A DNA stretch of 64,000 bases from Pseudomonas triclosanedens (GCF_026686735.1 NZ_CP113432.1:186001-250000); one strand, 5' to 3'; shown: positions 36,872-45,394, counted from the first letter of the stretch. The notes: a model not told the origin generated them from the letters alone. Program-made: numbers and translations.

Positions 36872-37351
36872 ATGACCGCGTCGCCATCGTCACTCATCAC
36901 GCTGCGGCAACTGCCTGTCGACCAGGCTCCCTGGCCGCTCCTGTTGCTCGCCGATCCCGATGGCGGGCAGGTGCTGCGCTACCTGGCGCAATCGCGCGTG
37001 CTGGCGCTTGAGGGCGAGGAACGCGTCCTGGGGGTGGTGGTAATCACGCCGCGTGAGGCAGGCGTAGCGGAGATCACCAACCTCGCGGTGGACGAGTCCT
37101 GCCAGGGACGGGGCCTCGGGCGACGGTTGCTGCTGGCGGCCATCGAGCAGTCGCGGGACGCCGGGGTGCAACGGCTGACCATCGCTACCGGCAACTCCAG
37201 CCTTGCCCAGCTCAGCCTCTACCAGCGCGTGGGTTTCCGCATCGTTGGCGTCGAGCCGGACTATTTCGTCCGCCACTATCCCGAGCCGATCTTCGAGAAC
37301 GGCATCCAGTGCCGCGACCAGATCCTGCTGGCGCTGGACCTGCAACCCTAG
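36872..37351 (+). CDS. GNAT-family N-acetyltransferase
   Basis: This 159-residue acetyl-CoA-dependent acyltransferase has the GNAT core. The beta-4 strand (AEITNLAVDESCQ) is followed by the acetyl-CoA pyrophosphate loop QGRGLGRRLLLAAIE (Q/RxxGxG/A) and the LYQRVGFRIVGVEPDYF motif. The ending (YPEPIFENGIQCRDQILLAL) resembles small-molecule or aminoglycoside acetyltransferase relatives. The substrate is not identifiable. It overlaps the convergent folE2 stop in the shared CTAG. Confidence 0.85.
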   Translation: MTASPSSLITLRQLPVDQAPWPLLLLADPDGGQVLRYLAQSRVLALEGEERVLGVVVITPREAGVAEITNLAVDESCQGRGLGRRLLLAAIEQSRDAGVQRLTIATGNSSLAQLSLYQRVGFRIVGVEPDYFVRHYPEPIFENGIQCRDQILLALDLQP

Positions 37352-38247
37352 CTTCGGCGCCAGCGGCTGCGCGCCACCGCGTCGTGGGCGTGCAGGCTCT
37401 CGGCGTGGGTTACTTGCAGCTCGAACTCCTGCACGGCCTCATGCCCGAGCAGCGCCTGGTGCAGGCGTCGCGCGGCGTCCTCGCAGAACATCAGGTTCTG
37501 GCCGTTGGCCAGTGCGAATGCCTGCTCGTCGGCGCGCTTCACCGCAGTTTGCACGGCTGTACCGAGGGCGCTTTCCGCCAGGTCGAGCAGCGCTACCAGA
37601 GGCAGCTCCGCGAGCTGTGGATCGATGCGCAGCCGCAGGTGCGCATCGCTGCGCTGGCTGTGCGGCGTGGCGACGATGCCTTGGCTGCTGCCCAGCCAGG
37701 CGCGGACCTCATCGGCATGCAATGGGCGATGTGCGAAGTCTTCATCGAAGCGTTCCTGGATCAGTTGGCGGGCAAGGGCGGCGGAGCACGGACAGGTCGA
37801 CGAATACGGCAGACGCAGCTCCAGCTCCAGGCGCAGGCCGTCGTGGTCGAGGCTGGCGTGCAGTTCGCACGGGTAGCGCTTCCAGCCGCTCAGAGGGCTG
37901 ACCAGCGCGGGGCGGCGCAGCAGCAGCTCGAAGCGCAGCGCCAGACTGGCGCGCAGGGAGAGCCCGGTATGGCTATCGAGGAACTGCCGTAGCAGGCGAC
38001 GCAACAGGTCGGCCGATAGCGGCTCGCCTTCGAGCATCTCCAGCGCAAGGTACAGGCGCGACATATGGATGCCCCGGGCACCGGCGTCATCGAGGCTGAC
38101 GCCGGCATCGGCCAGCGCGGGGGTTTGCATCCCGGCGATGAGCAGCGGTACCGCGATGCCCTGCATTCCAACCCAGTCGAGCGTGATAGGCAGTGCAGAG
38201 GTCTGGCGGGCGATGTCGGGCAGGAAGATGGTCATGGCGGCAGTCAT
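37348..38247 (-). CDS. folE2: Zinc-independent GTP cyclohydrolase IB (FolE2)
   Basis: FolE2 makes 7,8-dihydroneopterin triphosphate, the first step to folate (and queuosine), using metals other than zinc. It replaces FolE when zinc is scarce. The 299 residues show the COG1469 pattern with the metal-ligand cysteine region STCPCSAALARQ and the PLSGWKRYPCELHA segment. A near-consensus Zur box lies 11 bases upstream of the chosen ATG (38247), which supports Zur repression. ATG 38235 is a possible alternative start. It opens the zinc-sparing block that continues with dksA2 and the CobW GTPases. Confidence 0.93.
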   Translation of the reverse strand: MTAAMTIFLPDIARQTSALPITLDWVGMQGIAVPLLIAGMQTPALADAGVSLDDAGARGIHMSRLYLALEMLEGEPLSADLLRRLLRQFLDSHTGLSLRASLALRFELLLRRPALVSPLSGWKRYPCELHASLDHDGLRLELELRLPYSSTCPCSAALARQLIQERFDEDFAHRPLHADEVRAWLGSSQGIVATPHSQRSDAHLRLRIDPQLAELPLVALLDLAESALGTAVQTAVKRADEQAFALANGQNLMFCEDAARRLHQALLGHEAVQEFELQVTHAESLHAHDAVARSRWRRS

Positions 38248-38257
38248 GCAAGATAGT

Positions 38258-38270
38258 GTTATAACATAAC
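38258..38270. promoter_or_regulatory. Zur box upstream of folE2
   Basis: GTTATAACATAAC matches GTTATANTATAAC at 11 of 12 defined positions. It sits immediately upstream of folE2, where a bound repressor would block transcription. Confidence 0.88.
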
Positions 38271-38313
38271 CTATTTCCTTCGCAGCATTCCTGCAACCAC
38301 GATCTCAGTTTGG

Positions 38314-38715
38314 CTACTGGACGCAGCCGCTCACCCGCCCGCAGGTCAGTCGGGCGCGACCGCCGGAAGAACTGCTCAGGCGGCTCACGCTGGTCCAGCC
38401 GATACCACGGCTGGTGCCAGCCCAGATCTGTCCGTCGCTGGTGATGCCAGTGAAGAACGTCAGGCTGCCGAACCGCGTGCCAGTCTGCGCCCAGCGCTGT
38501 CCGCTGGCGGCATCGAAGCCGCGCAGGTAGGTGTCGTGGCCCTGGGTGGCGACGCTGTAGTAATTGCCCTGCGTGTCCATGCAGGCCAGCACCCGCGCGG
38601 ACCAGGCGCAGGCGGCGGGCGCCTCGCCGGGGAAGGGCAGCGGTGGTTGGCCGGCGACGCTGGTGAAGGAAATAGGCAGGCAGAGCAGTCCCGGAAGCAG
38701 GAAGCGGCGGAGCAT
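38314..38715 (-). CDS. Small exported protein, unknown function, probably Zur-controlled
   Basis: The 133-residue protein has a signal peptide (MLRRFLLPGLLCLPISFTSVAG). The mature region looks like a few beta-propeller or PQQ-like blades (DTYLRGFDAASGQRW, SDGQIWAGTSRGIGW) and contains four cysteines, two near its start and two at the end (LTCGRVSGCVQ), likely disulfide-bonded. I recognise no family. It lies between folE2 and dksA2. Its promoter shares the spacer with dksA2, which contains a perfect Zur box at 38783, so it is a candidate zinc-starvation protein. Confidence 0.7.
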   Translation of the reverse strand: MLRRFLLPGLLCLPISFTSVAGQPPLPFPGEAPAACAWSARVLACMDTQGNYYSVATQGHDTYLRGFDAASGQRWAQTGTRFGSLTFFTGITSDGQIWAGTSRGIGWTSVSRLSSSSGGRARLTCGRVSGCVQ

Positions 38716-38782
38716 CAGCGTCTCGCATGGCTGGTGTGGTGCAACGGTATCGCACGTCGGCGGCGGATTGTCGATCTTGAAT

Positions 38783-38797
38783 TGTTATAATATAACA
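38783..38797. promoter_or_regulatory. Perfect Zur box between the exported-protein gene and dksA2
   Basis: TGTTATAATATAACA is a perfect 15-base palindrome containing the exact Zur core GTTATANTATAAC. It lies 29 bases before dksA2 and 68 bases before the divergent small exported-protein gene. It could control both directions. Confidence 0.92.
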
Positions 38798-38825
38798 TAA
38801 ATATCGCATCCTTCCGGAGACGGCC

Positions 38826-39230
38826 ATGACCGAACAGGAACTGCTTGCCCAGCCCGGCGAGGCCTACATGAGCGAGGCGCAACAGGGCTATTTCCGCGAC
38901 CTTCTGCACCGCCAGCGCAACGCCTTGCAGGTGCGCATCGACGACGAATTCCACGCGCTGCGCGATGGCGAGCGGCCTGCCGACGACGCCGATCTCGCCA
39001 GCCGCGAGGAGGAGCGCCAGTGGCAGATGCGTCTGCTGGAGCGCGAGAAAAAACTTCTCGACAAGATCGACCAGGCGTTGGATCGCCTGGCGCGCGGCGA
39101 GTACGGCTGGTGCGAGGAGACCGGCGAGCCGATCGGTCTGCGCCGTCTGCTGCTGCGCCCTACCGCCTCGCTGTGCATCGAGGCCAAGGAGCGCCAGGAA
39201 CGGCGCGAACTGCACATCCGCGAAGCATGA
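38826..39230 (+). CDS. dksA2: Zinc-independent DksA paralogue DksA2
   Basis: DksA2 binds the RNA polymerase secondary channel and works with ppGpp. It is the zinc-starvation substitute for DksA. The 134 residues have the coiled-coil tip region (Asp-rich [11 protein letters not shown]) and the C-terminal globular part. In canonical DksA four cysteines hold zinc. Here only two remain: Cys96-x2-Thr99 and Cys117-x2-Ala120, exactly the substitution seen in P. aeruginosa DksA2. It follows a perfect Zur box and precedes a CobW GTPase gene by 19 bases, forming an operon. Confidence 0.94.
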   Translation: MTEQELLAQPGEAYMSEAQQGYFRDLLHRQRNALQVRIDDEFHALRDGERPADDADLASREEERQWQMRLLEREKKLLDKIDQALDRLARGEYGWCEETGEPIGLRRLLLRPTASLCIEAKERQERRELHIREA

Positions 39231-39249
39231 TCCATCCGGAGACCCACCC

Positions 39250-40452
39250 GTGAATGCCCCACTTCCTGTCACCGTGCTGTCCGGCTTCCTTGGCGCCGGC
39301 AAGAGCACGCTGCTCAATCATGTGCTGAAGAGCCGCGAGGACCTGAAGGTCGCGGTGATCGTCAACGACATGAGCGAAATCAACATCGATGGCCGCGAGG
39401 TGCAGCAGGGCGTCAGCCTCAACCGCGCCGAGGAACGCCTGGTCGAAATGAGCAATGGCTGTATCTGCTGCACGTTGCGCGAGGACCTGCTGGAGGAAGT
39501 CAGCCGGCTCGCCAGTGAAGGCCGCTTCGACTACCTGCTGATCGAGTCCACCGGCATCTCCGAACCGTTGCCGGTCGCCGAGACCTTCACCTTTCGCGAC
39601 GATCAGGGCCGCAGCCTGTCGGACCTGGCGCGGCTGGATACGCTGGTCACGGTGGTCGACGGACTGAACTTCCTCGCCGACTACCAGGGCGCCGACAGCC
39701 TCGCCGAGCGTGGCGAGACCCTCGGCGAAGATGACGAGCGCTCGCTCAGCGACCTGCTGGTGGAGCAGGTGGAATTCGCCGACGTCATTCTCGTCAGCAA
39801 GATCGATCTGATCGGCAGCGCCGAGCGTGACGAGTTGCTGGCCATCTTGCGCAAGCTCAATCCCGACGCCGATATCCTGCCGATGGTCATGGGACAGGTA
39901 CCGCTGGCAAGAATCCTCGACACCGGCCGGTTCGACTTTCAGCGTGCGGCCCGCGCGCCGGGCTGGCTCAAGGAGTTGCGCGGCGAGCACCTGCCGGAAA
40001 CCGAAGTCTACGGTATCGCCTCCAGCGTCTACCGCGCGCGCCGGCCCTTCCACCCGCAGCGCTTCCATGACTTCCTGGCGCGCCCCTGGAGCAATGGGCG
40101 GCTGCTGCGTTCCAAGGGCTTCTTCTGGCTCGCCAGCCGCTATCGCGAGGCGGGCAGTTGGTCCCAGGCGGGCGGTCTGATGCGCCACGGCCTGGCCGGG
40201 CGCTGGTGGCGTTTCGTTCCGCGCGAGGCCTGGCCGCAGGATACCGCCGACCTGCAGACAGTGCTTCGCCAGTGGCACGCCGATAGCGGGGATTGCCGCC
40301 AGGAACTGGTGTTCATCGGCCAGCACCTCGATTTCGCGGCACTCTTCGCGGAGCTGGACCGCTGCCTGCTGGATGACGCCGAAATGTCCGCCGGGCCGGC
40401 CGCATGGAAGGTATTGCCCGACCCGTTCGAGCCCTGGGAGGCATCCGCCTGA
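39250..40452 (+). CDS. CobW/ZigA-family GTPase (putative zinc metallochaperone)
   Basis: This G3E GTPase has 400 residues from GTG 39250 (GGAG 11 bases upstream). Walker A is GFLGAGKST with Lys18. The metal-binding CxCC motif is Cys71-Ile-Cys73-Cys74, and TKID/NKxD-like SKIDLIG follows. The long C-terminal CobW_C domain includes [16 protein letters not shown]. Members under Zur control (ZigA, YeiR, ZNG1) deliver zinc to essential enzymes during starvation. It follows dksA2 and overlaps the next gene (TGATG), so the three form one Zur-controlled transcription unit. Confidence 0.9.
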   Translation: MNAPLPVTVLSGFLGAGKSTLLNHVLKSREDLKVAVIVNDMSEINIDGREVQQGVSLNRAEERLVEMSNGCICCTLREDLLEEVSRLASEGRFDYLLIESTGISEPLPVAETFTFRDDQGRSLSDLARLDTLVTVVDGLNFLADYQGADSLAERGETLGEDDERSLSDLLVEQVEFADVILVSKIDLIGSAERDELLAILRKLNPDADILPMVMGQVPLARILDTGRFDFQRAARAPGWLKELRGEHLPETEVYGIASSVYRARRPFHPQRFHDFLARPWSNGRLLRSKGFFWLASRYREAGSWSQAGGLMRHGLAGRWWRFVPREAWPQDTADLQTVLRQWHADSGDCRQELVFIGQHLDFAALFAELDRCLLDDAEMSAGPAAWKVLPDPFEPWEASA

Positions 40453-41084
40453 TGTTTGCCATCGAGACGCCGGCATGGCCGCGCCAGGTGCTCGGCGAAG
40501 ACCCTCAGGTTCTTGCCGAGGTGCTACGGGACGACGTCAATCTGGCGGTCTGGCGGCGCAGTCTGTATCCGGAAATCGCCGAGTTCGCCGATGTGTTGCG
40601 GGCGCAACCGGTGGATCTGAAACAGACTCTGGCCGTGCAGGACGAGCGCGTGCTGCTCGGGGGGCTGTTGGCGATGTATTCCTCGCTGACGGGCTATGCC
40701 ATGTTCCGCGCCGATCTCGAATGGCTGGCGGATGCGTTCGCCTGCCTCACCGGCGCGCAACGTATCGGCCTGCGCCTGCGTAGCCTGGATCGAGCGATGT
40801 GTCCGCGCTTCCATGTCGACCATGTTCCGCTGCGCCTGGTCACCACCTACGTCGGAGCCGCCAGCCAGTGGCTGGAAGAGTGGGCGATGGCCCGCTCGCG
40901 CCTGGGCGACCCGCAGGCGGAGCCGCAGCAGCGCGCGCAGATACGCCAGATGGCGAGCGGCGATGTGGGCCTGTTCAAGGGTGAGAAATGGTCGGGCAAC
41001 CAGGGTGGCGGAATCGTTCATCGCTCGCCGCAGACTGCGATGGGGGAGCGGCGCCTGTTACTGACGCTCGACTGGCTGGGTTGA
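40452..41084 (+). CDS. DUF1826 family protein
   Basis: The 210-residue cytoplasmic protein belongs to the DUF1826 group that travels with Zur-controlled CobW genes. It has a helical N-terminal half and a C-terminal domain with CPRFHVDHVPLRLVTTYVG, GDVGLFKG and GGIVHRSP. The HxD...H spacing resembles a cupin-like or 2-oxoglutarate-oxygenase metal site (inference). Function is unknown. Translation is coupled to the CobW gene through TGATG at 40450-40454, so a role in the same zinc-delivery process is likely. Confidence 0.82.
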   Translation: MFAIETPAWPRQVLGEDPQVLAEVLRDDVNLAVWRRSLYPEIAEFADVLRAQPVDLKQTLAVQDERVLLGGLLAMYSSLTGYAMFRADLEWLADAFACLTGAQRIGLRLRSLDRAMCPRFHVDHVPLRLVTTYVGAASQWLEEWAMARSRLGDPQAEPQQRAQIRQMASGDVGLFKGEKWSGNQGGGIVHRSPQTAMGERRLLLTLDWLG

Positions 41085-41086
41085 GC

Positions 41087-41118
41087 AAAAAAATGGGCCG
41101 CCTGGGGATGGCGGCCCA
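41087..41118 (-). terminator. Terminator between the DUF1826 gene and the Cys-rich exported-protein gene
   Basis: TGGGCCGCC / GGCGGCCCA is a perfect 9-bp stem with a 7-base loop. Seven A precede it, giving a T-run on the minus strand. It therefore ends minus-strand transcription from the gene at 41214-41573; plus-strand function is weaker. Confidence 0.75.
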
Positions 41119-41213
41119 ATTCACCAAGATCATGCCCGGCGTGGGGTGCCGAGAGGGTGTGAGGTACCCGTGGACAGTAAGCCCGAGGTGTGTGACAGGC
41201 CGATGAATGGCGC

Positions 41214-41573
41214 TCAGGGCTTGCGCCACTGGCCGTGGCTCTGGCTTTCGCAGAACGGCTGGAGGATGCGCGCATCGCTGGCGATGCCGTAGTAATGGAT
41301 GTCCTGGCGATACGGTGCGCCTTGTACCTGCGCGTTCTCACAGACGCCGAATGCGCCGCTCGGACAACTCTCCGCGAAGGTGACCTGGACCTTCTGGTCC
41401 TTCAGTTGCGGCTGGCAGAAACCATCGCGGAACAGCTTCTCGGGGATGCTGCGGTTCTGTTGGCAGACCTTCACATCGAGATTCGTTCCCTGACTGTGCA
41501 CGATGCAGGCATCGGCCTGGGCGAGCAGCGGAAGGGCGGAGAGTGTAGCGAGGAGCAGGGCCGTCGGGCGCAT
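41214..41573 (-). CDS. Small Cys-rich exported protein, unknown function
   Basis: The 119-residue protein has a signal peptide (cleavage after AQA near residue 20). The mature ~99-residue protein has six cysteines, likely three disulfides, and the end ILQPFCESQSHGQWRKP. I do not recognise the family. It is read against the flanking CobW genes and ends at its own terminator. Its upstream spacer (41574-41647) shows no Zur or Fur box, so its membership in the zinc response is only positional. DsbA dependence is likely given the cysteines. Confidence 0.7.
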   Translation of the reverse strand: MRPTALLLATLSALPLLAQADACIVHSQGTNLDVKVCQQNRSIPEKLFRDGFCQPQLKDQKVQVTFAESCPSGAFGVCENAQVQGAPYRQDIHYYGIASDARILQPFCESQSHGQWRKP

Positions 41574-41647
41574 GGAAATCGGGTCCTCTGGAGGAAGCCG
41601 CGACTCTAGCGCTTTTCCTCACACGCGTCAGGCGGCACCATGAGCGA

Positions 41648-42607
41648 ATGTTGAAGCAGATCCCTACTCATCTCATCGCCGGCCCGCTGGGCGCCGGCAA
41701 GACCACTCTGTTGCGCGAATTGCTGGCACAGCGTCCGGCGGACGAGCGCTGGGCGGTGCTGGTCAACGAGTTCGGCCAGATCGGCCTGGACGCCGCGTTG
41801 CTCGAACGCGGGGACGACGGTATTGCGCTGGGCGAAGTAGCTGGTGGTTGCGTGTGCTGCGTGAACGGCGTGCCGTTCCAGGTAGGCCTGGGGCGCCTGC
41901 TGCGCAAGGCCAGGCCGCAGCGGCTGTTCATCGAGCCATCCGGGCTGGGGCACCCGATGCAGTTGTTTGCGCAGTTGCAGGCGAAGCCCTGGAAAGGCGT
42001 GTTGGCCATACAGCCATTGGTGATGGTGCTGGACGCCGCTGCGCTCGCCGCAGGGCAGGCGTTGCAGGAGACCCAGCGCGAGGCGCTGGCGCATGCCGGG
42101 CTGCTGGTGCTGAACAAGTCCGAAGGTCTGAGCGATGCGCAGCGCGCCGAGCTGCGGGCAAGCCTGCCGGCGTTGCCGATGGCCTGGACCAGCCACGGGC
42201 AGTTGGCCCTGGCCGGGTTGCCGAGCAGCGGACTGGCCGATGCGGCTGCCGAGTTGCCGCCGTCACCTGCCGCCGAGGCTTCGGTGCTGCTGCTCCGGCG
42301 GCAGCCGTTGCGACAGGCCCGGGTCGATGGTGGGCGACAGGCGGTTGGCTGGCGTTTCCACCCGGACTGGCGTTTCCGCGTCGACGAGCTGGATGCCTGG
42401 CTAGGTACCATTCCCGGTCTGCTGCGGGCCAAGGCCGTGCTGCATGGCGTCGACGGCTGGCGCGCCTGCAACCGTACCGGGCGGCCGGCGCCGTGGACGG
42501 CCAGCGAGTGGCGGCGCGACAGTCGGATCGAATTGATCCTGGCCACGGAAATCGATGAGCAAACGCTTCAGGATGCGTTGCTCAGCCATGCCATTGCTCC
42601 AGACTGA
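41648..42607 (+). CDS. Second CobW-family GTPase
   Basis: This G3E GTPase has 319 residues. Walker A GPLGAGKTT has Lys18, and the switch/metal motif GGCVCCVNG carries CxCC, followed by FIEPSGLGHP and the NKSEGLSD base-recognition loop. A shorter C-terminal domain follows. It is closer to the YjiA/YeiR branch than the GTPase at 39250 and lacks that protein's long C terminus. The start is ATG 41648. Its place in the block suggests metal delivery, though no Zur box lies directly upstream. The next gene downstream is tonB1, from its own Fur-box promoter. Confidence 0.88.
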   Translation: MLKQIPTHLIAGPLGAGKTTLLRELLAQRPADERWAVLVNEFGQIGLDAALLERGDDGIALGEVAGGCVCCVNGVPFQVGLGRLLRKARPQRLFIEPSGLGHPMQLFAQLQAKPWKGVLAIQPLVMVLDAAALAAGQALQETQREALAHAGLLVLNKSEGLSDAQRAELRASLPALPMAWTSHGQLALAGLPSSGLADAAAELPPSPAAEASVLLLRRQPLRQARVDGGRQAVGWRFHPDWRFRVDELDAWLGTIPGLLRAKAVLHGVDGWRACNRTGRPAPWTASEWRRDSRIELILATEIDEQTLQDALLSHAIAPD

Positions 42608-42633
42608 CAGACGAGGTTGCCCTCGCGGAGCTG

Positions 42634-42652
42634 GTGAATGATAATAATTATC
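42634..42652. promoter_or_regulatory. Fur box upstream of tonB1
   Basis: The 19 bases match the Fur consensus GATAATGATAATCATTATC at 16 positions, with an uninterrupted ATGATAAT half. It lies 40 bases before the tonB1 start, so iron repression is strongly predicted. Confidence 0.88.
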
Positions 42653-42692
42653 AGAAGATACTGCTTCGTGAACTCTTTCCGCAGGCTTTCTC

Positions 42693-43721
42693 ATGTCGTT
42701 ACCCCAACCGCGCGAATCGGTGGACGCCAGTTTTGCCGTGTCCACCGAGGACCAACTGTCCACTTCCGCCACGGCCGTGGACGGTGCCGTACTGCCCAGC
42801 GTGAACGCCCAGCGCGTGAATGAGGCCAGTCTGCGGTTGGTGAGTTGCGCGGGCGAGCGCCGCGACGAGGAAGTGGTTCCCGAAGAGGTACTGATTCCCT
42901 ATGCCGCGCCCGTTGAGGGCGTGGAAGAGGGTGAGGAGCCGCCGCGCAGCGGTGGCTGGTGGAAGTCGTCGGGCCTTGCCATCGGCATGCACGCGGCGAT
43001 CGTCGCTGCGCTGGTGTGGGTGATGCCTTCTCCCGCCGAGCTGAATCTTGGCCAGGGCGAAATGCCCAAGGCGATGCAGGTCAGCGTCGTCACCCTGCCG
43101 CCCAAGCCTGAGCCGGTGCAGCAGCCACCTGCTGCCGCACCGACCCCTCCGCCGCCGGAGCCCGAGCCGCCCAAGCCTGTCGAGCCGCCCAAGCCGGTGG
43201 AGAAGCCCAAGCCCAAACCCAAGCCGGTCGAGAAGGCCGTGCCCAAGGTTTCGCCCAAACCCAAGCCGAAACCCAAGCCCGAGCCGGAACCCGAGCCTGC
43301 GCAGGAATCCGCCGCCGCGCCGACTCAGGCACCCCCGCCGCCGCCCGCCGCGCCAACCGTCGGCCAGTTCACGCCGGGAGCGCAAGCCGCGCCGGCTGGC
43401 TCTCAAGGCCCCGCCGGCCTGCCTACCGGCAGCCTCAGCGACAGTGATATCAAGCCGCTGCGCATGGATCAGCCGGTCTACCCGCGCATGGCTCAGGCGC
43501 GGCAGATCGAAGGCCATGTGAAGGTGCTGTTCACTATCACCAGCGATGGGCGGATCAGCGATATCCAGTTCCTCGAGTCGACGCCGCCCCGGGTCTTCGA
43601 GCGCAGCGTGCGTGACGCGATGGAGAAATGGCGCTTCGAGCCCCGCATGCTGGGCGGCCGGATCGTCGCGCGCCAGGCCACCAAGGTATTCAATTTCGAG
43701 CTGAAGAAAGCCCGACGCTGA
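42693..43721 (+). CDS. tonB1: TonB1 energy transducer with long N-terminal extension
   Basis: This TonB protein energises outer-membrane siderophore receptors. It has 342 residues, the length of P. aeruginosa TonB1. It has the species-group hallmark of an ~90-residue cytoplasmic extension before the membrane helix (about 91-113, SSGLAIGMHAAIVAALVWVM). The spacer is rich in Pro/Lys/Glu (KPKPKPKPEPEPEP). The C-terminal domain has YPRMAQARQIEGHVKVLF and the ending KVFNFELKKARR. It has its own Fur-box promoter and no exbBD beside it, unlike the tonB at 8.2 kb. It must borrow ExbBD from elsewhere. Confidence 0.94.
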   Translation: MSLPQPRESVDASFAVSTEDQLSTSATAVDGAVLPSVNAQRVNEASLRLVSCAGERRDEEVVPEEVLIPYAAPVEGVEEGEEPPRSGGWWKSSGLAIGMHAAIVAALVWVMPSPAELNLGQGEMPKAMQVSVVTLPPKPEPVQQPPAAAPTPPPPEPEPPKPVEPPKPVEKPKPKPKPVEKAVPKVSPKPKPKPKPEPEPEPAQESAAAPTQAPPPPPAAPTVGQFTPGAQAAPAGSQGPAGLPTGSLSDSDIKPLRMDQPVYPRMAQARQIEGHVKVLFTITSDGRISDIQFLESTPPRVFERSVRDAMEKWRFEPRMLGGRIVARQATKVFNFELKKARR

Positions 43722-43737
43722 GTCCGTTTCGCCAGCC

Positions 43738-43770
43738 ACGAAAAACGCGCCCCCGGGGCGCGTTTTTCGT
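43738..43770. terminator. Bidirectional terminator between tonB1 and the deoxyribosyltransferase gene
   Basis: ACGAAAAACGCGCCC pairs perfectly with GGGCGCGTTTTTCGT, giving T-rich tails on both strands between the two convergent genes. Confidence 0.9.
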
Positions 43771-43796
43771 TATGCCTGGGGCGTGCTCGCCTGGCG

Positions 43797-44309
43797 TCAC
43801 GCTTCCTGCGTCAGCAGCTCCGCCTTCGCCAGCTCCAGCGCTTCGCGCGGTCCGCCCACGGCGATCTGCGTCGGTACGGCGAGCATCAGGTTCAGCGGCA
43901 GGCCAAAGGCTTCCACCAGATTGCCGTCGCGGTCATGGCCGGGGTCGCTGCCCAGCCATTCGCAGGGCAGCCGTTCGGCACAACTGCCGCCTTCGTCGAT
44001 GTAACCGTACAGTGGCTTGCCCAGCGCGGAGGCGTAGCCCAGTTCGAATGCGGTGCCGCTGTCCGGCTCCGTCCCGCGGAAGGGGTTGAGGTTAGCCAAC
44101 ACGGCATCGGCTCCGGCGATGAGTGCAAGATTGGCCTGGTAGATCCACAGCGCCTGTTCCTGGGGGCCATCTATGCCCTCCGGCACCGAATGGTCCAGGG
44201 GATATACACCCTGCAGGCCGAATTCGGCGCACAGCGCCTTGAGCCGTTCGCCCTGTTCGAGAGCGTCGGGGCGAAACACATCGGGGCCGGCGAGGTAGAT
44301 CTTGAGCAT
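43797..44309 (-). CDS. Nucleoside 2-deoxyribosyltransferase
   Basis: The 170-residue cytoplasmic enzyme begins MLKIYLAGPDVF, the family's GxDxF nucleotide-binding opening. It continues with ADAVLANLNPFRGTEPDSGTAFELGYA, containing the conserved Asp and the catalytic Glu of the FELG(Y/F)A motif. It would exchange or hydrolyse the base of deoxynucleosides (salvage or clean-up). The start at 44309 lies two bases after the antiporter stop, so the two genes are co-transcribed. Adenine/adenosine deaminase nearby is also a purine salvage gene. Confidence 0.88.
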   Translation of the reverse strand: MLKIYLAGPDVFRPDALEQGERLKALCAEFGLQGVYPLDHSVPEGIDGPQEQALWIYQANLALIAGADAVLANLNPFRGTEPDSGTAFELGYASALGKPLYGYIDEGGSCAERLPCEWLGSDPGHDRDGNLVEAFGLPLNLMLAVPTQIAVGGPREALELAKAELLTQEA

Positions 44310-44311
44310 GG

Positions 44312-45394
44312 TCAGAGTCCCATCAGCGACAACATCAGGAAGGTAGCGAACAGCACGAAGTGGGTCATGCCCTCGATGGCGTTGGTCCTGCCATCGTGCA
44401 GGTTGAAGCCGGCGACGATCAGGGTGATGAACATCATGCCGGTCTGCAGCGGCGTCATCGCCATCTGGATCTGCTGCCCCTTGAACAGTGCCAGTGCCTC
44501 GATCACCGGCACCGTGAGAATCACCGTGGACAGTGAGGCGCCCAGGGCGATATTGACCACAGGCTGCATGCGGTTGGCCAGCGCCGCGCGCAGGGCCGTG
44601 AGGATTTCCGGGCTGGCGGAGATAGCCGCCACCAGCAGCGCCGGCACGATCGGCGGCACGCCGCTGCCTTCCAGGCTTACGTCCAGCGTCTTCGACATCA
44701 CCTCGGCCAGCGCGCCGATCAGCACCACGCCCACCACCAGCAGCATGACCGACTGCCGGCTGCTGCCGTGGCTTTCGTGGGGCTCGCCTTTCTCGCCGTG
44801 GGCGGCGTAGTTGTAGCTGAAGAAGTAGCTGTGCAGGCCGGTCTGCATACGCAGGAACAGCGCGTAGAGCATCACCATGCAGCCAATGGTGAACATCGAG
44901 TAGAGCTTCCATTGCTCGGCCGGAATCAGCTCCGGCACCACCATCGATATCCCCACGGCGGTGAGGATCATGGTCACGTAGGTCTTGCCGGAGTCGTCGT
45001 TGTACGACTGCTCGCCGTGCTTGAGCCCGCCGAGCAGCGCGGCGAGGCCGAGGATGCCGTTCATGTCGAGCATTACCGCGGCGTAGATGGTGTCGCGGGC
45101 GAGGGTTGGCGAGTGGTTGTGGTTCATCATGATCGCCAGGATCACCACCTCCACCAGTACCGCCGCCAGGGTCAGGATCATGGTGCCGTAGGGCTCGCCG
45201 ACCTTTTCCGCGAGCACTTCGGCGTGATGCGCGACGCGTAGCGAAACGCTGATGATCACCGCCAGCAAGACGCTCGCGGCGATCCCTGCGAGCAGTTTGC
45301 CGCCGCCCAGCAGGCTGTGTTCCAGCGGATAGACCGCCAGCGCCACCAGCAGGGCGAGGATGAGGAATTTTTCGTCTTTGAGCGCGCGCAGCAT
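44312..45394 (-). CDS. chaA: ChaA-type Ca2+(Na+,K+)/H+ antiporter
   Basis: This inner-membrane cation/H+ exchanger of the CaCA superfamily has 360 residues from ATG 45394 and 11 predicted helices. The two inverted alpha-repeats contain the acidic transport motifs: GEPYGTMILTLAAVLVEVVIL in the first half and AISASPEILTALRAALANRM in the second. The His-rich stretch near YAAHGEKGEPHESHG joins the halves. ChaA family members export Na+, K+ or Ca2+ at alkaline pH; the ion used here is not certain. The frame extends upstream to 45475 but without family likeness. Confidence 0.87.
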   Translation of the reverse strand: MLRALKDEKFLILALLVALAVYPLEHSLLGGGKLLAGIAASVLLAVIISVSLRVAHHAEVLAEKVGEPYGTMILTLAAVLVEVVILAIMMNHNHSPTLARDTIYAAVMLDMNGILGLAALLGGLKHGEQSYNDDSGKTYVTMILTAVGISMVVPELIPAEQWKLYSMFTIGCMVMLYALFLRMQTGLHSYFFSYNYAAHGEKGEPHESHGSSRQSVMLLVVGVVLIGALAEVMSKTLDVSLEGSGVPPIVPALLVAAISASPEILTALRAALANRMQPVVNIALGASLSTVILTVPVIEALALFKGQQIQMAMTPLQTGMMFITLIVAGFNLHDGRTNAIEGMTHFVLFATFLMLSLMGL

